Origin: Thermodesulfatator atlanticus
GTDB lineage: Bacteria; Desulfobacterota; Thermodesulfobacteria; Thermodesulfobacteriales; Thermodesulfatatoraceae
Assembly: GCA_011321895.1 (NCBI GenBank)
Contig: DROK01000088.1
Coordinates: 1 to 8,119, forward strand
Direction of reading: 5' to 3'
DNA length: 8,119 bases
The notes under the pieces are model-generated. The model ran no database searches. It was not told the origin of the DNA and saw nothing but the letters and a program-made list of their open reading frames with translations. The translations under genes and the position numbers were made by a program. Below are positions 5,246 to 8,119 of this stretch, in pieces (position 1 is the stretch's first letter; each line of letters begins with the position of its first letter).

Positions 5246-6408
5246 AAAAATACTGGCTTTTTCTAATACTCGTCCTGTTTTTGGGGGCTTGTGGCCAGCA
5301 AGAAAAGGAGCCCCACCAGAGCGCACCTCGCAAGATAAAGGCCACCCTTTTGACCGTGAGCCCGAAGGTGGTCCCCAACGTCCGGGTATTTCCCGGCACC
5401 GTAAGGGCCGTTAATCAGATATCTCTTTCTTCCAAAATTTCCGGTTACGTAAAGGCCGTTCACGTTAAGGAAGGAGACGTGGTCAAACCAGGAAGCCCTA
5501 TCATCACCTTAGACGACGCCCCCATCAGGGCCCAGATAAAGGCCCTCAAAGAGGCCTATAAAGCCACCACCAGAGAAAAAGAGGCGGTAAGGGCCCGTTT
5601 AAGCTACGCAGAAGCCAATTACCGGCGTTTCAAAAACCTGCTGGCGGAAAAGGCCGCCACCAAGGAGGAATTCGACCGGGTCACCGCGGAATACAAGGCC
5701 CTCTTGGCCCGGGAGAAGGCCCTTGCGGCCAAAGAGAAGGAGATCCTGGCCCGCCTCAAGGAAGTAAAAAGCATCCTCCCCTACACCCAGATCAAATCTC
5801 CCACCGAAGGGCTGGTGGCCAGACGCCTGGCGGATAAAGGGAGCTTTGTAAACGCCGGCACCCCCCTCGTCTTCATCGATGATCTCTCCGGGGGCTTTGA
5901 GTTTCGGGTGGAACTGGACGAGGCCTTTTTAGGCAAAATACGTCCCGGCCAGAAGTTTAAGATAAGGTTTCCCGCCGTTGAGCTGGTGGAAGAGGCCCCG
6001 GTCAAAGAGATAGTGGCCCACATTGACCCCCAGAGCCGCACTTTTCTGGTAAAGCTGGCGCTTCCGAAAAACAAGGGCTTTCGTTCGGGACTTTACGGAG
6101 AGCTTTATTTCCCCGTTTCCCGCAAAGAGGCAGTCTTGATCCCCTGGCGGGCCGTAGTCTTGAGGGGGGAGCTTACGGGGGTGATGGTGGTAGAAAAGGA
6201 CGGACTAGCCCGCTTCCGGGTGGTCCGACTGGGACGCTCTTACCAAAAAGAAGGACCTGAGGCCTTTTTTCCGACCACCACCCCTCTTACCCGGGAAAAG
6301 GCCAAGGCCGAAGGCCTCTGGGCGGAAGTGCTGGCCGGACTTGAGGCAGGGGAAAAGATCGTAATCTCCCCGCTTAATCTGGTACGAGACGGAGACCGGG
6401 TCATCTAA
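5242..6408 (+). CDS. RND efflux periplasmic adaptor lipoprotein (HlyD/MFP family)
   Basis: The membrane-fusion protein (388 aa) that bridges the RND pump and the TolC channel in the periplasm. A lipoprotein signal is clear: MKKYWLFLILVLFLGAC with lipobox LGAC and Cys17. Residue 18 is Gly rather than Asp, so inner-membrane retention is not signalled by an Asp+2. The first lipoyl half is at about 58-92 (ISGYVKAVHVKEGDVVKPG). The alpha-hairpin at about 93-176 carries the tip motif R-x3-L-x6-[S/T] (Arg129, Leu133, Thr140), which docks with TolC channels. The second lipoyl half starts with IKSPTEGLV (184-192). Beta-barrel and membrane-proximal domains follow, with an unusual Thr/Pro-rich insert (FPTTTPLT) near 340-350. 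GGAGGAG (5231-5237) inside the channel gene serves as its ribosome-binding site, and the ATGA overlap indicates coupled translation. The pump gene starts two bases after its stop. Confidence 0.95.
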   Translation: MKKYWLFLILVLFLGACGQQEKEPHQSAPRKIKATLLTVSPKVVPNVRVFPGTVRAVNQISLSSKISGYVKAVHVKEGDVVKPGSPIITLDDAPIRAQIKALKEAYKATTREKEAVRARLSYAEANYRRFKNLLAEKAATKEEFDRVTAEYKALLAREKALAAKEKEILARLKEVKSILPYTQIKSPTEGLVARRLADKGSFVNAGTPLVFIDDLSGGFEFRVELDEAFLGKIRPGQKFKIRFPAVELVEEAPVKEIVAHIDPQSRTFLVKLALPKNKGFRSGLYGELYFPVSRKEAVLIPWRAVVLRGELTGVMVVEKDGLARFRVVRLGRSYQKEGPEAFFPTTTPLTREKAKAEGLWAEVLAGLEAGEKIVISPLNLVRDGDRVI

Positions 6409-6410
6409 TC

Positions 6411-8119
6411 ATGGTGAAGGAACATTCTTTTCTTTACCGCTTAACTTCTTACTTTGCGGATTCCAAACTGACCCCGATTATCATCCTTGCCACCATCCTC
6501 CTGGGGGTTTTTGCGGTCATCAACACCCCTTCTGAGGAAGAACCCCAGATTGTGGTCCCCCTGATAGACGTCTTTGTGGAAATGCCCGGGGCCACCGCCA
6601 AAGAGATTGAAAACCGGGTCGTTTACCCCATGGAAAAACTCCTCTGGGAAATCCCCGGAGTGGAATACGTCTATTCCACCGCCATGAACGGACGCGCCCT
6701 CACCGTGGTGCGTTTTTACGTGGGGGAAGACGTCGAGGAAAGTCTGGTCAAGACTTATGACAAGCTTTACCAGCACCTGGATTGGATCCCCCCGGGCTGT
6801 TCCATGCCCTTGCTCAAACCCCGCTCCATTGACGACGTCCCCATCGTGGTGCTCACCTTCTGGGGAGAAGGCTACGATTCCTTTACCCTGCGCCGGATCG
6901 TGGCCCAGGTGGACGACGAAATCAGGAACATTCCGGGGATCTCCGAAACCTTTATCAAAGGTGGGCTCAGGAGAGAGGTCCGGATCGAAGTTGACCCCCA
7001 GAAAATTTACGCCCTGGGGCTTGATCCCCTAGAAGTGGCCGAGATTATCCGGCGCCAGAACCAGGCCCGCCTGGTGGGCTCCTTCCGGGAAGATAATTAC
7101 CACTTTGTAGTCCGGCTCGAAAATTTCTTCCGGGATTTACACGAACTGGAACAGAGCGTGATCAAAGTGGTGGCGGGCAAACCCGTCTATCTCAAAGACG
7201 TGGCCCGGGTCATCGACGGCCCGGAGGAGCCAGAAAACTACGTCCTATTTATCCCCGGCCCGGCGGCTGAGAGAAAAGGGATTGAAGCCGCGCCCGGTGA
7301 GGTCTTCCCGGCGGTGTCGCTGGCCATCGCCAAGCGAAAGGGAAAAAACGCCACCAAGCTGGCGGAAAAGATCCTGGAAAAAATCGAAATCCTCAAGGGT
7401 CACGTTATCCCCGAGGACGTCCAGGTCACTGTCACCCGTAACTACGGCGAAACCGCCCGGGAAAAGACCGACGAACTCTTAGAGCACCTCTTTATTGCCA
7501 CCGCCGCGGTGGCGTGTCTGGTGGGCCTCTTCCTGGGGTTGAGGGCCAGTCTGGTGGTAATGGTGGCGGTCCCGGTGACCCTGGCCATCACTCTGGCCGT
7601 CTACTGGCTATACGGTTATACCCTGAACCGGGTCACCCTTTTTGCCCTCATTTTCTGTATCGGTATCCTGGTGGACGACCCCATCGTCGACGTGGAAAAT
7701 ATCGTCCGGCACCTGCGTCTGCCGGAGAACCGGGGCAAACCCTTCAAAGAGATCATCGTTTACGCGGTAAACGAGGTCCGGGCGCCCCTTATCCTGGCCA
7801 CCTTCACGGTTATCGCTGCCATTGCACCCATGGCCTTTGTAAGGGGCCTTATGGGCCCTTATATGCGCCCCATGCCGGTGGGGGCCTCGGTGGCCATGTT
7901 TCTGTCCATGATTGTGGCCTTCATCATCACTCCCTGGACGGCCTACCACTTTCTGCCCAAAAAGCCCGGGGAAGAGGAAAAAGAAAGCCTAATTACCCGG
8001 TACTACCGCTGGGTGATGGGGCATCTGATACGCCGTCCCCTATGGCGGTGGAGCTTCCTCTTTGCGGTGAGCCTGCTCTTTGTGGCGGCCTGTTCCCTTT
8101 TCTATTTCAAGATCGTACG
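6411..8119 (+). CDS. RND efflux transporter permease subunit (AcrB/HAE-like), 3' end outside window
   Basis: The inner-membrane, proton-driven pump of the operon. The ATG at 6411 opens a frame that continues to the window end: 569 residues, roughly the N-terminal half of a protein that usually has 1,000-1,100. TM1 is at about 20-38 and the first periplasmic porter region at about 40-355 (VEMPGATAKEIENRVVYPME, then GGLRREVRIEVDPQKIYALG). TM2 to TM6 lie at about 360-378, 382-402, 408-431, 457-478 and 487-510, and TM7 starts at about 548. TM4 has GILVDDPIVDVEN: Asp422-Asp423 match the AcrB proton-relay pair (Asp407/408), pointing to the drug-type rather than the single-Asp heavy-metal group. Pro424 and Asp427 are unusual in this helix. 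No clear Shine-Dalgarno precedes the ATG; the two-base gap after the adaptor suggests coupling by re-initiation. The substrate is unknown. Confidence 0.93.
   Translation, partial: MVKEHSFLYRLTSYFADSKLTPIIILATILLGVFAVINTPSEEEPQIVVPLIDVFVEMPGATAKEIENRVVYPMEKLLWEIPGVEYVYSTAMNGRALTVVRFYVGEDVEESLVKTYDKLYQHLDWIPPGCSMPLLKPRSIDDVPIVVLTFWGEGYDSFTLRRIVAQVDDEIRNIPGISETFIKGGLRREVRIEVDPQKIYALGLDPLEVAEIIRRQNQARLVGSFREDNYHFVVRLENFFRDLHELEQSVIKVVAGKPVYLKDVARVIDGPEEPENYVLFIPGPAAERKGIEAAPGEVFPAVSLAIAKRKGKNATKLAEKILEKIEILKGHVIPEDVQVTVTRNYGETAREKTDELLEHLFIATAAVACLVGLFLGLRASLVVMVAVPVTLAITLAVYWLYGYTLNRVTLFALIFCIGILVDDPIVDVENIVRHLRLPENRGKPFKEIIVYAVNEVRAPLILATFTVIAAIAPMAFVRGLMGPYMRPMPVGASVAMFLSMIVAFIITPWTAYHFLPKKPGEEEKESLITRYYRWVMGHLIRRPLWRWSFLFAVSLLFVAACSLFYFKIV

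Noticed and set aside
3200..6400. The word AAGGCC recurs many times on the plus strand
   Set aside because: Most copies are Lys-Ala or Glu-Ala codon pairs in helical and coiled-coil proteins with a preference for AAG and GCC; this is codon and composition bias rather than a repeat element.
6441..6776. Minus-strand open frames inside the RND pump gene (6441-6776 and 7608-7949)
   Set aside because: His/Gly/Asp-rich shadows of the clear RND coding frame; no start signals.

Overview
This window looks like chromosomal DNA from a Gram-negative bacterium. It encodes a TolC-type outer-membrane channel, a lipoprotein adaptor and an RND pump. The proteins are rich in Lys, Arg, Glu and Ala, coding GC is moderate, and many products look like those of thermophilic Desulfobacterota or Thermodesulfobacteria. 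That placement is an inference from general protein character; no marker fixes the genus.

Left arm (about 1-2880, minus strand). Transcription runs right to left: rpoD (principal sigma factor), a strong intrinsic terminator, an FtsB/DivIC-like division protein, efp (elongation factor P), a small acidic protein of 71 residues, and a helical protein that runs off the window at base 1. The last four genes are tightly packed: a 17-base gap before efp, then one-base stop/start overlaps (TAATG and TGATG). They look like one translationally coupled operon. The terminator after rpoD sits directly against the ftsB-like start, so that operon needs its own promoter or read-through.

Centre (about 2880-3910). 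An AT-rich divergent region of about 220 bases separates rpoD from a rightward gene for a 239-residue protein. Its fold pattern matches Tpt1/KptA RNA 2'-phosphotransferases, but residues that are normally catalytic or NAD-binding appear substituted, and it carries a very basic C-terminal tail. This is the most unusual item in the window. A gap of 94 bases follows.

Right arm (3911-8119, plus strand). A tripartite efflux operon in the order outer-membrane factor, periplasmic adaptor lipoprotein, RND inner-membrane pump (cut by the window edge at residue 569). The first two genes overlap by four bases (ATGA) and the pump starts two bases after the adaptor stop. The three products would form one envelope-spanning, proton-driven exporter. 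The substrate cannot be read from sequence; the paired Asp in TM4 fits the multidrug (HAE-like) group rather than the heavy-metal group.

I see no tRNA, rRNA, CRISPR array, insertion sequence, attachment site or origin. Most of the window is ordinary housekeeping and efflux; I do not see a clearly new multi-gene system.
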